7,402 nt of DNA from Bacteroidota bacterium (GCA_023431285.1 JAEYXN010000323.1:1-7402), one strand, 5' to 3'. Positions 1 through 6,532 are shown, numbered from the stretch's first letter. Notes: generated by a model from the sequence alone, not told the origin. Made by a program: numbers and translations.

Positions 1-890
1 GATGGAAAGGACTCGTCGTTGCCGGAATGTGCTTCATCTTTCCTGCCGTGGTCCTCACAGGCGTTATTGCCTGGGCATACGAACAGTATGGATCCCTCCC
101 TGACGTCCAGCGCTTCATCTACGGAATCAAGCCTGGAATCATTGCCATAATCATATCAACAATGATTTCTCTCGGAAAGAAGGCAGTGAAGTCGTTGGTT
201 CTTGCCGTACTCGGTCTTCTCGCGGCGATCATCACGTTGCTTGGAGTGAACGAAATTTACATCCTTTTTGGTGGTGGCCTGATCGGTGTTTTGATCTGCT
301 TCGTTACAAAACCTGAGAGATTATCGTCACTCATTCCTTTTGTAATGCTCACGCCAGTGACCCGTGAAATATCAGGATGGCAAATCTTCGTGACATTCCT
401 TAAGATAGGCGCAATTCTATACGGCAGTGGCTACGTTCTGTTCGCGTTCCTGGATGCGGAGCTCGTCAATCGCGGACTCCTCTCAAAACAACAATTGATT
501 GATGCAATCGCGGTAGGGCAGTTTACACCAGGTCCGGTGTTCTCATCGGCCACATTCATCGGATGGCAGCTCGGAGGTATCTATGGCGCGGTAGCCGCTA
601 CCATCGGAATATTTCTCCCTTCATTCATCTTCGTTGCTTTCTCGAACCCGGTCATTCCTAAGCTTAGAAAATCCCCGATCATGTCAGCATTCCTCGACGC
701 TGTGAATGTTGTTTCTATTGCAATCATTCTTGCAGTCGTTATTGAAATGGGACGAGAGACGCTCCTTGACTGGCGCACAATAGCGATCGCGATCGTAAGT
801 TTCGTAGTTATGTTTTACTTCAAGCGACTTAACTCTGCGTTGGTCGTTGTGGGAGGCGCTATACTTGGCTACATCCTTTCCTTGCTTTGA
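1..890 (+). CDS. chrA: ChrA-family chromate transporter, 3' part (5' end outside window)
   Basis: An open frame enters from the left edge (first complete codon at 3) and ends at TGA 888-890, giving 295 visible residues. The ATG at 27 is internal: the frame is open before it and reads WKGLVVAG, as expected inside a ChrA domain. The protein is very hydrophobic, with many membrane helices. The visible part covers the end of the first CHR domain and the whole second one. Motifs typical of the CHR family are GSGYVL (423-440) and VGQFTPGPV (513-539), followed by GIFLPSF. Two-domain ChrA proteins are usually about 400 residues, so roughly 100 are missing on the left. Family members export chromate across the inner membrane, some driven by proton motive force; the substrate here is inferred from family alone. 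The gene converges on the GH97 gene. No terminator with a U-tract facing it was seen. Confidence 0.93.
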   Translation, partial: WKGLVVAGMCFIFPAVVLTGVIAWAYEQYGSLPDVQRFIYGIKPGIIAIIISTMISLGKKAVKSLVLAVLGLLAAIITLLGVNEIYILFGGGLIGVLICFVTKPERLSSLIPFVMLTPVTREISGWQIFVTFLKIGAILYGSGYVLFAFLDAELVNRGLLSKQQLIDAIAVGQFTPGPVFSSATFIGWQLGGIYGAVAATIGIFLPSFIFVAFSNPVIPKLRKSPIMSAFLDAVNVVSIAIILAVVIEMGRETLLDWRTIAIAIVSFVVMFYFKRLNSALVVVGGAILGYILSLL

Positions 891-914
891 TGGATACCGG
901 ATCACAGTACCTGG

Positions 915-930
915 TTGGGATATATCCCAA
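915..930. repeat. 16-bp perfect palindrome after chrA
   Basis: TTGGGATATATCCCAA is its own reverse complement. It lies 25 bp after the chrA stop, between the two convergent genes. As RNA it would form a 6-bp stem with a TATA loop. No T-run follows it on the plus strand, so it is a weak terminator candidate for chrA. It could also be a protein-binding site. The symmetry is seen directly; the function is unknown. Confidence 0.5.
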
Positions 931-971
931 AACTAAAATGACTCCTGCCAAGACGACGAAGCAGGAGTCAT
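928..971 (-). terminator. Rho-independent terminator of the esterase-GH97 transcript
   Basis: ATGACTCCTGC (938-948) and GCAGGAGTCAT (961-971) form a perfect 11-bp stem with a 12-nt loop. Read on the minus strand, the hairpin starts 15 nt after the GH97 stop codon and is followed by TTTTAGTTTT, the U-rich tail expected of an intrinsic terminator. There is no T-run on the plus-strand side, so it faces the minus-strand genes and would at most slow transcription arriving from chrA. Confidence 0.85.
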
Positions 972-985
972 GTACTGGCAAGAAC

Positions 986-2914
986 TTAATCCACGATGGG
1001 AGTCAGAGACGCAGCGAAGCCGCCCCGACGAAGCATCTTCACTTCTAACTTACTGCTTTTATCCACCGTCAGATAACGAGTGTCGAAAACCTTGTCGTGC
1101 TTTCCATCAGCAATGAGTGTCAGTCGGTACGAAACTCCTTCCGGTAAGAAACTGAATTGAATGGTCTTCTTCTTCTCCCTGAAGGAACCACTGATTCCTC
1201 CTATATACCATGAGTTGCCTTTACGTCTGGCCATAATAACGTCCGCACCGGGATAGCCGTCAATGAATTTTGTTTCATCCCAGGCGCTCGGGATGTTCCT
1301 GAGAAACGTCTTGGGAGCGTCCGGAAGCTCATAGTAACCCTCAGGTCGATCAGCGAAATGCTGAAGCGCTGATTCGAAAAGAACACTCAATGCAAGCTCA
1401 TGACCATAGGAGGTAATGTGCGGATGCTGTGAATTGGTGAACGTTACCGGAGTATAATCCATCGATCCTACTACATTCCTCGTGAATGGAAGGATAGTGT
1501 TATGTTGTGGTGCTTCTGTAGTAAAGGTTGGAATGTTGTTATACCACTCTGCACCTTTTACACCTTCGTAGGTCATCAGGTTTGGATAGGTCCTTCCCCA
1601 CCCTCGTGGAACCACGCATCCATGAAAGTACACCATCATATTAAAACGCGCGGCATCTTCCAGGATGTCCAGGTAATACCCGATCATGTTTTGTTTCTCA
1701 CTCTCAAAAAAATCAACCTTCACACCAGCCACTCCCATCTTCTGTAGTTTAGAGAACTCCTCAACACGGTTCTCATGTGTCAGCATCCGATCCTTTGGCG
1801 TAGCTGGAACCCATGTGTGATTGCCTCCGGAGTTATACCACATCAATGGCTTAACTCCCTTAGCCTTGATGTAAGTAATAGCATCCTCCAGCTTACCACC
1901 ATTGCCCATGGCGTCCCACTCCCAGTCCAGCAAAGTATACGTCCATCCCATTCGCGCCGCAAGATCTGCAAACTCACAAACCACCTTATAGTCTTTTGTT
2001 CCATGGTTATCTGACCAATAGTTCCAGGATACGATCCCAGGTTTGATCCAGCTTTCGTGTTTGATCACCGATGGCGCAGAAACATCATCCACTAACGTCG
2101 ATTCCACAATGTCTGCGAGCGAACCAATCATCACCACCCGCCATGGAGATTTCCACGGAAGTGTAATGGTGGGCTCAGACTCCCCCAGGCCACGACCATC
2201 TTTCGGATCAGGAAACGTCAGCTTATACTTTGTTGCATTTGCGGCGTTACTAAGTTTCGTACCGCAATAGGTTCTGTTGAGATCCGCCTCATGCAGAAGA
2301 TAGAAACATGTGCTGTCGGCGCTTTGGAAAAGAGCCGGGTATCCCCACTCCTGGGTCTGAACTTTATCGCCCCTCATCTCAGTGTAGATCGCCTCATTCG
2401 CGGGATTCCATTTCTCCAGCCATCTCTTTATTCCCTGGTCTACGGTGTATGACGTGATTTCATCATTTACTTTATACGTCCCGGAGGTTTCGGGGAATGC
2501 ATAGCGGAAAACAACCCCATCGTTATACGCACGGACAATCACGTTCATCTTTGCTTTCTTCTGAGTTTCAAAGTAGAACACAACCTCGTTGGCTGAATTC
2601 GTCCGCGCAGACTTCTTACCGTGAACAGTCGTGTAACTTTCTTTCAGTAATACAGGCTTCCCTGCTTTCAGGAACTTCAATTGGGAAGAAAAATCCTGAT
2701 CACTGCGAACAAGGCCGAGGTCAATGCGCTGAATAACATCGGAAGTTTTCCCGGCAGACGTATAGGTAAGTTTAAGATACCAGAAGCCTTCGTTGGCATT
2801 TTCCTGGTTGAATAATTCTGCCTTGATCTTCTGGTTCGGGGAAATCACAGAATGCTTTTGACAGAATGCTGCTGACGAAAGGAACAGAAGTATTCCTGTA
2901 AGAATAAATTTCAT
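986..2914 (-). CDS. Secreted GH97 alpha-glycosidase (SusB-related, retaining-type motif)
   Basis: A 642-residue protein of normal GH97 length. A signal peptide spans residues 1-18 (hydrophobic core then AAFC before Gln19), so export to the periplasm or beyond is likely. The Cys at 18 is preceded by Phe and is not a good lipobox. Family architecture is an N-terminal beta-sandwich (about 22-285), a (beta/alpha)8 catalytic barrel (about 290-530, with GIVSWNYWSD and TLLDWEWD) and a C-terminal beta-domain (about 540-642). GH97 has inverting alpha-glucosidases (SusB, glutamate base) and retaining alpha-galactosidases (aspartate nucleophile). Here GVKVDFFES places Asp401 at the expected nucleophile position and TYEG gives Glu450 as likely acid/base, which favours the retaining branch. 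Glu174 in NEAIYTE may be a calcium ligand. The start ATG lies 24 nt after the esterase stop, with no clear Shine-Dalgarno. Sugar specificity is inferred; alpha-glucosidase remains possible. Confidence 0.93.
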   Translation of the reverse strand: MKFILTGILLFLSSAAFCQKHSVISPNQKIKAELFNQENANEGFWYLKLTYTSAGKTSDVIQRIDLGLVRSDQDFSSQLKFLKAGKPVLLKESYTTVHGKKSARTNSANEVVFYFETQKKAKMNVIVRAYNDGVVFRYAFPETSGTYKVNDEITSYTVDQGIKRWLEKWNPANEAIYTEMRGDKVQTQEWGYPALFQSADSTCFYLLHEADLNRTYCGTKLSNAANATKYKLTFPDPKDGRGLGESEPTITLPWKSPWRVVMIGSLADIVESTLVDDVSAPSVIKHESWIKPGIVSWNYWSDNHGTKDYKVVCEFADLAARMGWTYTLLDWEWDAMGNGGKLEDAITYIKAKGVKPLMWYNSGGNHTWVPATPKDRMLTHENRVEEFSKLQKMGVAGVKVDFFESEKQNMIGYYLDILEDAARFNMMVYFHGCVVPRGWGRTYPNLMTYEGVKGAEWYNNIPTFTTEAPQHNTILPFTRNVVGSMDYTPVTFTNSQHPHITSYGHELALSVLFESALQHFADRPEGYYELPDAPKTFLRNIPSAWDETKFIDGYPGADVIMARRKGNSWYIGGISGSFREKKKTIQFSFLPEGVSYRLTLIADGKHDKVFDTRYLTVDKSSKLEVKMLRRGGFAASLTPIVD

Positions 2915-2938
2915 TGCTGTTATGTATTGGTCACCGTT

Positions 2939-4519
2939 CTATTTTGCCCACGCATCGCCTTCAGGAGACCGGCGCCATTTGAAATACGCATCCAGCACTT
3001 TGAGTGACTCAAGATCGGGTACCTGCCCAACCTGAGGTGTCTGTCTGAAATGCATGACCTGCTGCCCTTCGTTGTTGAACGTCGGCCATTGTGGAACGCC
3101 TTGTCCGTTGGGATCACCGTACTTGGTGAAGTTTGTCCAGTAGTTACCCATCGCTTCGGATATTGTGAGGTCCGATGGAGTTGTCTCTGGTTTCCCTTTG
3201 TCAAGTTGCTGAAACACATAGGCTACTTCCTGAGCGTGTGGCGATCCGTGATCCGCTTGTGGCGACCCCGCCGCGTACTCGGGATGCTGATCAAAGTAAT
3301 AGAGATAGACTTTCGACTTACCTGTCTTTGCCTGCAGTCTGGCCCAGCTCCAGGTTTGCCATCCGAATGCTGCATCGCGGGAAAGGTCACGTGCGCTTCT
3401 TGGAACACCGTTCTCTCCTACAGGGTAGGCCTTCAAAAGAGCTTGTGCATGTTTCCCAAAACGCGTTTCGACACTCGCGATGAATTCTTTCGGATCCTGT
3501 GTCCTGGTGAAGCTCAACCCCTCGTCTGAGTTGTATCCAATCAATACAGGTACATCATTGTACTTTCCTGTTTCATAAAGTTTGAACTGATCGTCCACAA
3601 TTACATGTCCATCAATGATTGGCCATGCACTTCCCATTCCCCATGCGGAAGGAAGATCCGTGGCGGGTTTCTTACGCAGTTCTGCGAGCGATGACGCTCC
3701 CGCTTTCTTCATGAAGTCAACACCATCCCTTTCCGCATTCGACAGACGCTTCATGTTTTCTCCCGGATAGGTAGTTGGCCTTGGCGGACCAAATGATCCA
3801 CCGCTTTGTGAGATCGCTCCGTGAAACAAGCCTTTCGCCAACGGGGAGGCACACAACATGCTTACCGCTATACCGCCGGCGGACTCTCCGAAAATGGTAA
3901 CCTTATTTGGATCGCCACCAAAACTGGAAATGTTCTTTTGGATCCACTTTAACCCGGCAATCATATCAAGTATTCCATAGTTACCGGACACGTTCTCGGG
4001 GTTCTCCTTGCTAAGCTCTGGATGCGCTAGAAATCCAAGCTGTCCAACGCGATAGGCAATGCTCACAAGCACAACGCCTTTCTTTGCAAGCGCTTCTCCA
4101 TCGTAGACAGGCTCTGATGTTGATCCGAACGAAAATCCTCCTCCGTAGATCCATACCAGAACAGGGACCTTCTCAGTTGCAGATTTTGCAGGAGTCCATA
4201 CATTCAGATAAAGACAATCTTCACTTTTCCCTGATGGAGGATTTCCACCTTGCACCGGAGCAGGTGCAAACTCTTTTGCCTGCTTTACACCTTGCCATTT
4301 CGCAGCAGGCTGAGGCGCGCGCCACCGAAGATCGCCAACAGGAGGTGCAGCGAAGGGAATTCCCTTAAACACAGTAAGGTTGCCCTTGACAATCCCCTGT
4401 ACAAATCCTTCTTCTACTTTTACGGGTTCCGAAAATTGAGCCGATGCCGTGATAGTAATGAATGATACTACCGCCAAAGCAAGATACCTTCGTACGTTCA
4501 TAATGCGTTCTGTCTTCAT
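2939..4519 (-). CDS. Secreted type B carboxylesterase (alpha/beta-hydrolase)
   Basis: A 526-residue protein of the carboxylesterase/cholinesterase family, full length for bacterial members (about 490-550). A signal peptide (hydrophobic stretch near 12-26, ending ASAQ) suggests export. Family signatures occur in order: FKGIPFAAPPVGDLRW (51-66), EDCLYLNVW (100-108), oxyanion hole YGGGFSFG (125-132) and nucleophile elbow GESAGG (211-216) with Ser213. The acid is probably Glu333 in NSDEG and the base His428 in GSPHAQEVAYVF, so the catalytic triad looks intact. The family hydrolyses carboxylic esters; the natural substrate cannot be read from the sequence. Two starts are possible: ATG at 4519 or ATG at 4501, which would give a compact signal peptide starting MNVRRYLAL. 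Neither has a strong ribosome binding site, and the longer form is given. It precedes the GH97 gene by 24 nt on the same strand, probably as the first gene of a two-gene operon. Confidence 0.93.
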   Translation of the reverse strand: MKTERIMNVRRYLALAVVSFITITASAQFSEPVKVEEGFVQGIVKGNLTVFKGIPFAAPPVGDLRWRAPQPAAKWQGVKQAKEFAPAPVQGGNPPSGKSEDCLYLNVWTPAKSATEKVPVLVWIYGGGFSFGSTSEPVYDGEALAKKGVVLVSIAYRVGQLGFLAHPELSKENPENVSGNYGILDMIAGLKWIQKNISSFGGDPNKVTIFGESAGGIAVSMLCASPLAKGLFHGAISQSGGSFGPPRPTTYPGENMKRLSNAERDGVDFMKKAGASSLAELRKKPATDLPSAWGMGSAWPIIDGHVIVDDQFKLYETGKYNDVPVLIGYNSDEGLSFTRTQDPKEFIASVETRFGKHAQALLKAYPVGENGVPRSARDLSRDAAFGWQTWSWARLQAKTGKSKVYLYYFDQHPEYAAGSPQADHGSPHAQEVAYVFQQLDKGKPETTPSDLTISEAMGNYWTNFTKYGDPNGQGVPQWPTFNNEGQQVMHFRQTPQVGQVPDLESLKVLDAYFKWRRSPEGDAWAK

Positions 4520-4563
4520 GTGTTTGCCTATAGTCAGTTCGTTAGTGATTGTAGTTTATCTTT

Positions 4564-4601
4564 TGATCTTTATCTACCGGGAACCCGGCGATAAAAGATC
4601 A
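4564..4601. repeat. Imperfect 38-bp inverted repeat upstream of the esterase gene
   Basis: Outer arms TGATCTTTATC (4564-4574) and GATAAAAGATCA (4590-4601) pair with one bulged base. Inside them CCGG (4577-4580) and CCGG (4585-4588) pair around a GAAC loop. It lies between the YdjM-family stop and the esterase start. Neither side has a T-run, so it does not look like a standard terminator. It could be an operator, an RNA structure in the esterase 5' leader, or a weak terminator of the gene upstream. Confidence 0.5.
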
Positions 4602-4658
4602 GCTGTGCAATATGCTTCTATTCGGTTTTAATGACAATTCTGCTGATGAACTTTGCGC

Positions 4659-5654
4659 TCAGTTTCCTGACACCCTTTTGCCCAGGTCGATCATTAACTG
4701 TTTCGCTTCCGCAGGCCTTCGTTTTACTTCTTCTATTCTTACTCCGTCCGGCTCTGGAATGATTCGATAGCTAAACACGAATGTCGGCTTATCAGGATCC
4801 AGTACTCCAAAGCGGAGATCATTAAAAAACAACTCTTCCTTTTCCTTTGTAATCACAAACCAGCCATTGGTGATGTTGATGAGTCGTTGAATATCCGGCG
4901 CACCACGAAGCCCTCCCAGGAGCTCATGATTCTTTGCGTACCGTTTGAACGAGATGGGTTGTGAATCAAAAAAAGAATAATCACCAATCAAATACGCTTC
5001 GTTTACTTCCACATTGGCCGTCCATAGAATAGTATTAAGAGGCGATGGCTTCGTTTCCAACTGCAGGTATTCGATACCCTGATCTTTTAATCCAGTCTTA
5101 AACTCCATATACGCCAATCCTTTCAGTCCGAGTGAAAGTAGCAGATAACCACTGCTGATGAGTATACCGAGTACGTTGTATTTGCTCCGTTTCTTCGACC
5201 CTCTCTCGGATAACATGGCCATGAGAAGAAAAATCAGGAACGGAATGGTATAGAGTGGATCAATCACAAAGATGGATTTGAATGCGAGCCTGATATCCAG
5301 TGGCCAGAAAAGTTGTGTGCCCCACGTGGTAAAGGAATCCAGCAGTGGATGCGTGAACAGTCCGAAGAACATTAACCAGGACCAGTCCCGCCAGTCTGCG
5401 GGCGATCGTCTTTCTATTCTGGAGATCATCCATCCAAAGACAGGCGCGAATAAAACAGAGAAGAAAATGGAATGCGTGAAGCCGCGATGTATTTCTACGG
5501 CAGTGACGGGGTCCACAAAATGTCCCGCAAGTGTATCAAGATCGGGAATAGTACCGGCAATGGCACCGTAGAGCATCGCTTTGTTTCCAACCTTCCTGCC
5601 CAAGACGGCTTCTCCCGCTGCCGCCCCCAGAATAATCTGCGTAACTGAATCCAC
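4659..5654 (-). CDS. YdjM-family membrane protein, putative metal-dependent hydrolase
   Basis: From GTG 5654 the product has 331 residues. It begins (V)DSVTQIILGAAAGEAVLGRKVGNKAM, matching the usual family start MDS-T-Q; an ATG at 5693 would add 13 residues (MFAIILNRQLLTG) that homologues normally lack. Likely metal-binding motifs are GTIPDLD (34-40, Asp38 and Asp40), HRGFTHS (56-62, His56 and His61) and HPLLD (102-106, His102 and Asp106). Several membrane helices lie between about 60 and 180, followed by a soluble C-terminal region of about 140 residues. The family (PF04307) is annotated as inner-membrane metal-dependent hydrolases; E. coli YdjM is LexA-regulated, and the reaction is unknown. 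A TATAAT on the minus strand (5685-5680) overlaps the codons just after the ATG. If it is a promoter it would exclude the longer start. The gene has 140 bp before the esterase and is probably a separate unit. Confidence 0.85.
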   Translation of the reverse strand: MDSVTQIILGAAAGEAVLGRKVGNKAMLYGAIAGTIPDLDTLAGHFVDPVTAVEIHRGFTHSIFFSVLFAPVFGWMISRIERRSPADWRDWSWLMFFGLFTHPLLDSFTTWGTQLFWPLDIRLAFKSIFVIDPLYTIPFLIFLLMAMLSERGSKKRSKYNVLGILISSGYLLLSLGLKGLAYMEFKTGLKDQGIEYLQLETKPSPLNTILWTANVEVNEAYLIGDYSFFDSQPISFKRYAKNHELLGGLRGAPDIQRLINITNGWFVITKEKEELFFNDLRFGVLDPDKPTFVFSYRIIPEPDGVRIEEVKRRPAEAKQLMIDLGKRVSGN

Positions 5655-5760
5655 GCCTGTAAGTAACTGCCTGTTGAGGATTATAGCAAACAACTTGTCG
5701 GAAGATATTTATTGCGCGTGATAAGTCCGGCCACTGCGATCCTCCGTGTCACAGAATCTC

Positions 5761-5783
5761 AGCGTCAGGGTTGTATTGACGCT
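5761..5783. repeat. Hairpin AGCGTCA / TGACGCT
   Basis: Perfect 7-bp arms (5761-5767 and 5777-5783) around a 9-nt loop. It sits 8 bp from the larger hairpin at 5792-5822, in the gap upstream of the YdjM-family gene. No T-run follows on either strand. It could be a second part of a transcription end, part of a 5' leader, or a protein site. Pairing is seen; function is not known. Confidence 0.4.
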
Positions 5784-5784
5784 T

Positions 5785-5822
5785 TGAAAGAACAAATGGC
5801 AATGTTATAGATTGCCATTTGT
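5785..5822 (-). terminator. Probable rho-independent terminator, minus strand
   Basis: ACAAATGGCAAT (5792-5803) and ATTGCCATTTGT (5811-5822) form a perfect 12-bp stem with a 7-nt loop. On the minus strand the stem ends in TTTGT and continues TCTTTCAA, a moderately U-rich tail. Its position, 57 nt after the stop of the small reading frame at 5879-5974, fits the end of a transcript carrying the HPF-like gene and that small frame. The stem is AT-rich in its outer half, and on the plus strand the following bases are also fairly T-rich, so direction is not certain. Confidence 0.6.
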
Positions 5823-5878
5823 AGTTGTGCTTCATAAGATGAAGAGCCTGTTGAAGTATCAAGGGAGACAGACGAGAG

Positions 5879-5974
5879 TTACACTCTCCTTCGTGATAGC
5901 CATACGGAAGTCGCAATTCCAGCGACAAAGCTTATAACGGTGACAGTAGATAAATAAACGATCATAGTATTCAT
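5879..5974 (-). CDS. Possible small single-helix membrane peptide (31 aa)
   Basis: ATG 5974 to TAA 5879 encodes 31 residues beginning MNTMIVYLSTVTVISF and ending WLSRRRV. Residues about 4-25 form one continuous hydrophobic helix, followed by three arginines, which suggests an outside N-terminus and cytoplasmic C-terminus under the positive-inside rule. I do not recognise a family. It lies on the same strand as the HPF-like gene, 87 bp after that gene's stop, and is followed by a hairpin terminator candidate. A TATAAT on the same strand at 5997-5992 could be a close promoter. No Shine-Dalgarno is seen, as for other genes here. A short hydrophobic frame can arise by chance, so this is a candidate only. 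The rest of the 5655-6061 gap holds hairpins and no other convincing gene. Confidence 0.4.
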   Translation of the reverse strand: MNTMIVYLSTVTVISFVAGIATSVWLSRRRV

Positions 5975-6022
5975 AACGGTTGCTTTAAGTAATTATACAT
6001 CTTCTGGATCCACTATGGTCCT

Positions 6023-6050
6023 CTGCAGGAAGGAACGTCCTGTCTTGCAG
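6023..6050. repeat. Hairpin-forming repeat after the HPF-like gene
   Basis: CTGCA (6023-6027) pairs with TGCAG (6046-6050), and inside them AGGA (6031-6034) pairs with TCCT (6038-6041). An alternative fold pairs CAGGA (6026-6030) with TCCTG (6038-6042). It starts 11 nt after the HPF-like stop on the minus strand but has no U-tract after it. It could protect the 3' end of the message or act as a weak terminator. Confidence 0.35.
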
Positions 6051-6061
6051 GGAATCAATGC

Positions 6062-6376
6062 CTAGAAGACTCTGGCCTTTTCCACTGTCGTTTCAAGCGC
6101 GTTCTTCATTTTTAAAGTCGCACCGACAACAGCCTGATCAAGGGTCTCTGCCCTGTGCGTTACGGCTATTGGCCGAAGACCCCTTACACGGGCCTCAATC
6201 AGACATCTTTTGTCATCCGGGCCCTCCTTCCCACTGTTCTCGTCGCTCACATGTACCTCAAGCCTGGTGATGCGTTCAGCAAAACGCCGTAAGCTACTCC
6301 CGATCAAGCCAGAGAAATAGTTCGTCATGCGTTGTGTGCCTTTGATGTCCTTTCCTGTGTTGATGTGAATTAGCAT
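6062..6376 (-). CDS. Short HPF/RaiA-like ribosome-associated hibernation protein
   Basis: From ATG 6376 the product has 104 residues, the size of short-type HPF/YfiA proteins. It reads MLIHINTGKDIKG at the start, then RITRLEVHVSDEN (35-47), DDKRCLIEAR (54-63) and PIAVTHRAETLDQAVVGA (69-86). This is the pattern of HPF/RaiA-like (sigma-54 modulation) proteins with a beta-alpha-beta-beta-beta-alpha fold. The family binds the 30S decoding region and silences ribosomes during stress or starvation. A longer ATG at 6469 exists in frame, but its 31 extra residues do not look like the family, and that ATG lies inside the FNR-type palindrome. The 6376 start is therefore preferred. No Shine-Dalgarno is visible. 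The gene is divergent from the ATPase gene, and control by the site at 6453-6472 is inferred. A specialised paralogue rather than the housekeeping HPF is possible. Confidence 0.85.
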   Translation of the reverse strand: MLIHINTGKDIKGTQRMTNYFSGLIGSSLRRFAERITRLEVHVSDENSGKEGPDDKRCLIEARVRGLRPIAVTHRAETLDQAVVGATLKMKNALETTVEKARVF

Positions 6377-6404
6377 AATCAGAATATTTATGTTGTTAAT
6401 ACTA

Positions 6405-6411
6405 CAAGATA
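6405..6411 (-). promoter_or_regulatory. Candidate -7 promoter element for the HPF-like gene
   Basis: TATCTTG on the minus strand resembles the Bacteroidota -7 element TAnnTTTG but lacks one T. It ends 28 nt before the ATG at 6376. A transcription start near 6401 would place the FNR-type box centre at about -61.5, a classical class I activation position. No TTTG -33 element is visible upstream, which would suit an activator-dependent promoter. This is inference from spacing and a partial motif. Confidence 0.3.
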
Positions 6412-6452
6412 CGTTCCCTGATCTCCGCATCCATTGACCTGCGGTAAGAAGA

Positions 6453-6472
6453 AACTTGATCCAGATCAAGTT
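6453..6472. promoter_or_regulatory. FNR/Crp-type operator (TTGAT-N4-ATCAA)
   Basis: AACTTGATCCAGATCAAGTT has perfect 9-bp arms around a 2-bp centre. Its core, 6456-6469, matches the E. coli FNR consensus TTGATnnnnATCAA at all ten defined positions. It lies in the divergent region between the HPF-like gene (start 86 bp from the centre) and the ATPase gene (start about 211 bp away). Crp/Fnr-family regulators recognising such sites often control responses to oxygen, nitric oxide or redox state. The regulator itself is not in the window, and Bacteroidota relatives may have other preferences. The match is seen; function is inferred. Confidence 0.65.
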
Positions 6473-6532
6473 GAATAGTAAGGCATGAAAAAACGGCTGC
6501 CGCAGAAACGAAATATAGATGAGAGCTGATAT

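Noticed and set aside
3050..3529. Plus-strand 159-codon frame
   Set aside because: It lies wholly antisense to the well-supported carboxylesterase, and its Cys/Arg/Trp-rich translation resembles no protein family.
4449..4631. Plus-strand 60-codon frame with a hydrophobic segment (LPIVSSLVIVVYLLIFIY)
   Set aside because: It is antisense to the esterase start and signal peptide codons and runs across the inverted repeat at 4564-4601. AT-rich intergenic DNA easily gives such hydrophobic stretches. No family is recognisable.
5655..5693. 13-residue extension of the YdjM-family protein from ATG 5693
   Set aside because: Homologues normally begin with MDS-T-Q, which here falls at the GTG 5654 codon. 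The longer start cannot be excluded from sequence alone.
5753..5839. Minus-strand 28-codon frame beginning MKHNYKWQS
   Set aside because: It lies over the two hairpins at 5761-5822, which explain the sequence better, and its composition gives no sign of coding.
5848..5865. TTGAAGTATCAA as a second FNR-type site
   Set aside because: Only four bases separate TTGA and TCAA instead of six, and the inner T and A of the consensus are not at the right spacing.
5839..5937. Plus-strand 32-codon frame beginning MKSLLKYQGRQ
   Set aside because: It overlaps the small minus-strand membrane frame, has no signal or helix pattern, and has no promoter or ribosome binding site in view.
6377..6469. 31-residue N-terminal extension of the HPF-like protein from ATG 6469
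   Set aside because: The family begins at the MLIHIN-type strand encoded from 6376, and the extension runs through the control region and starts inside the FNR-type palindrome.
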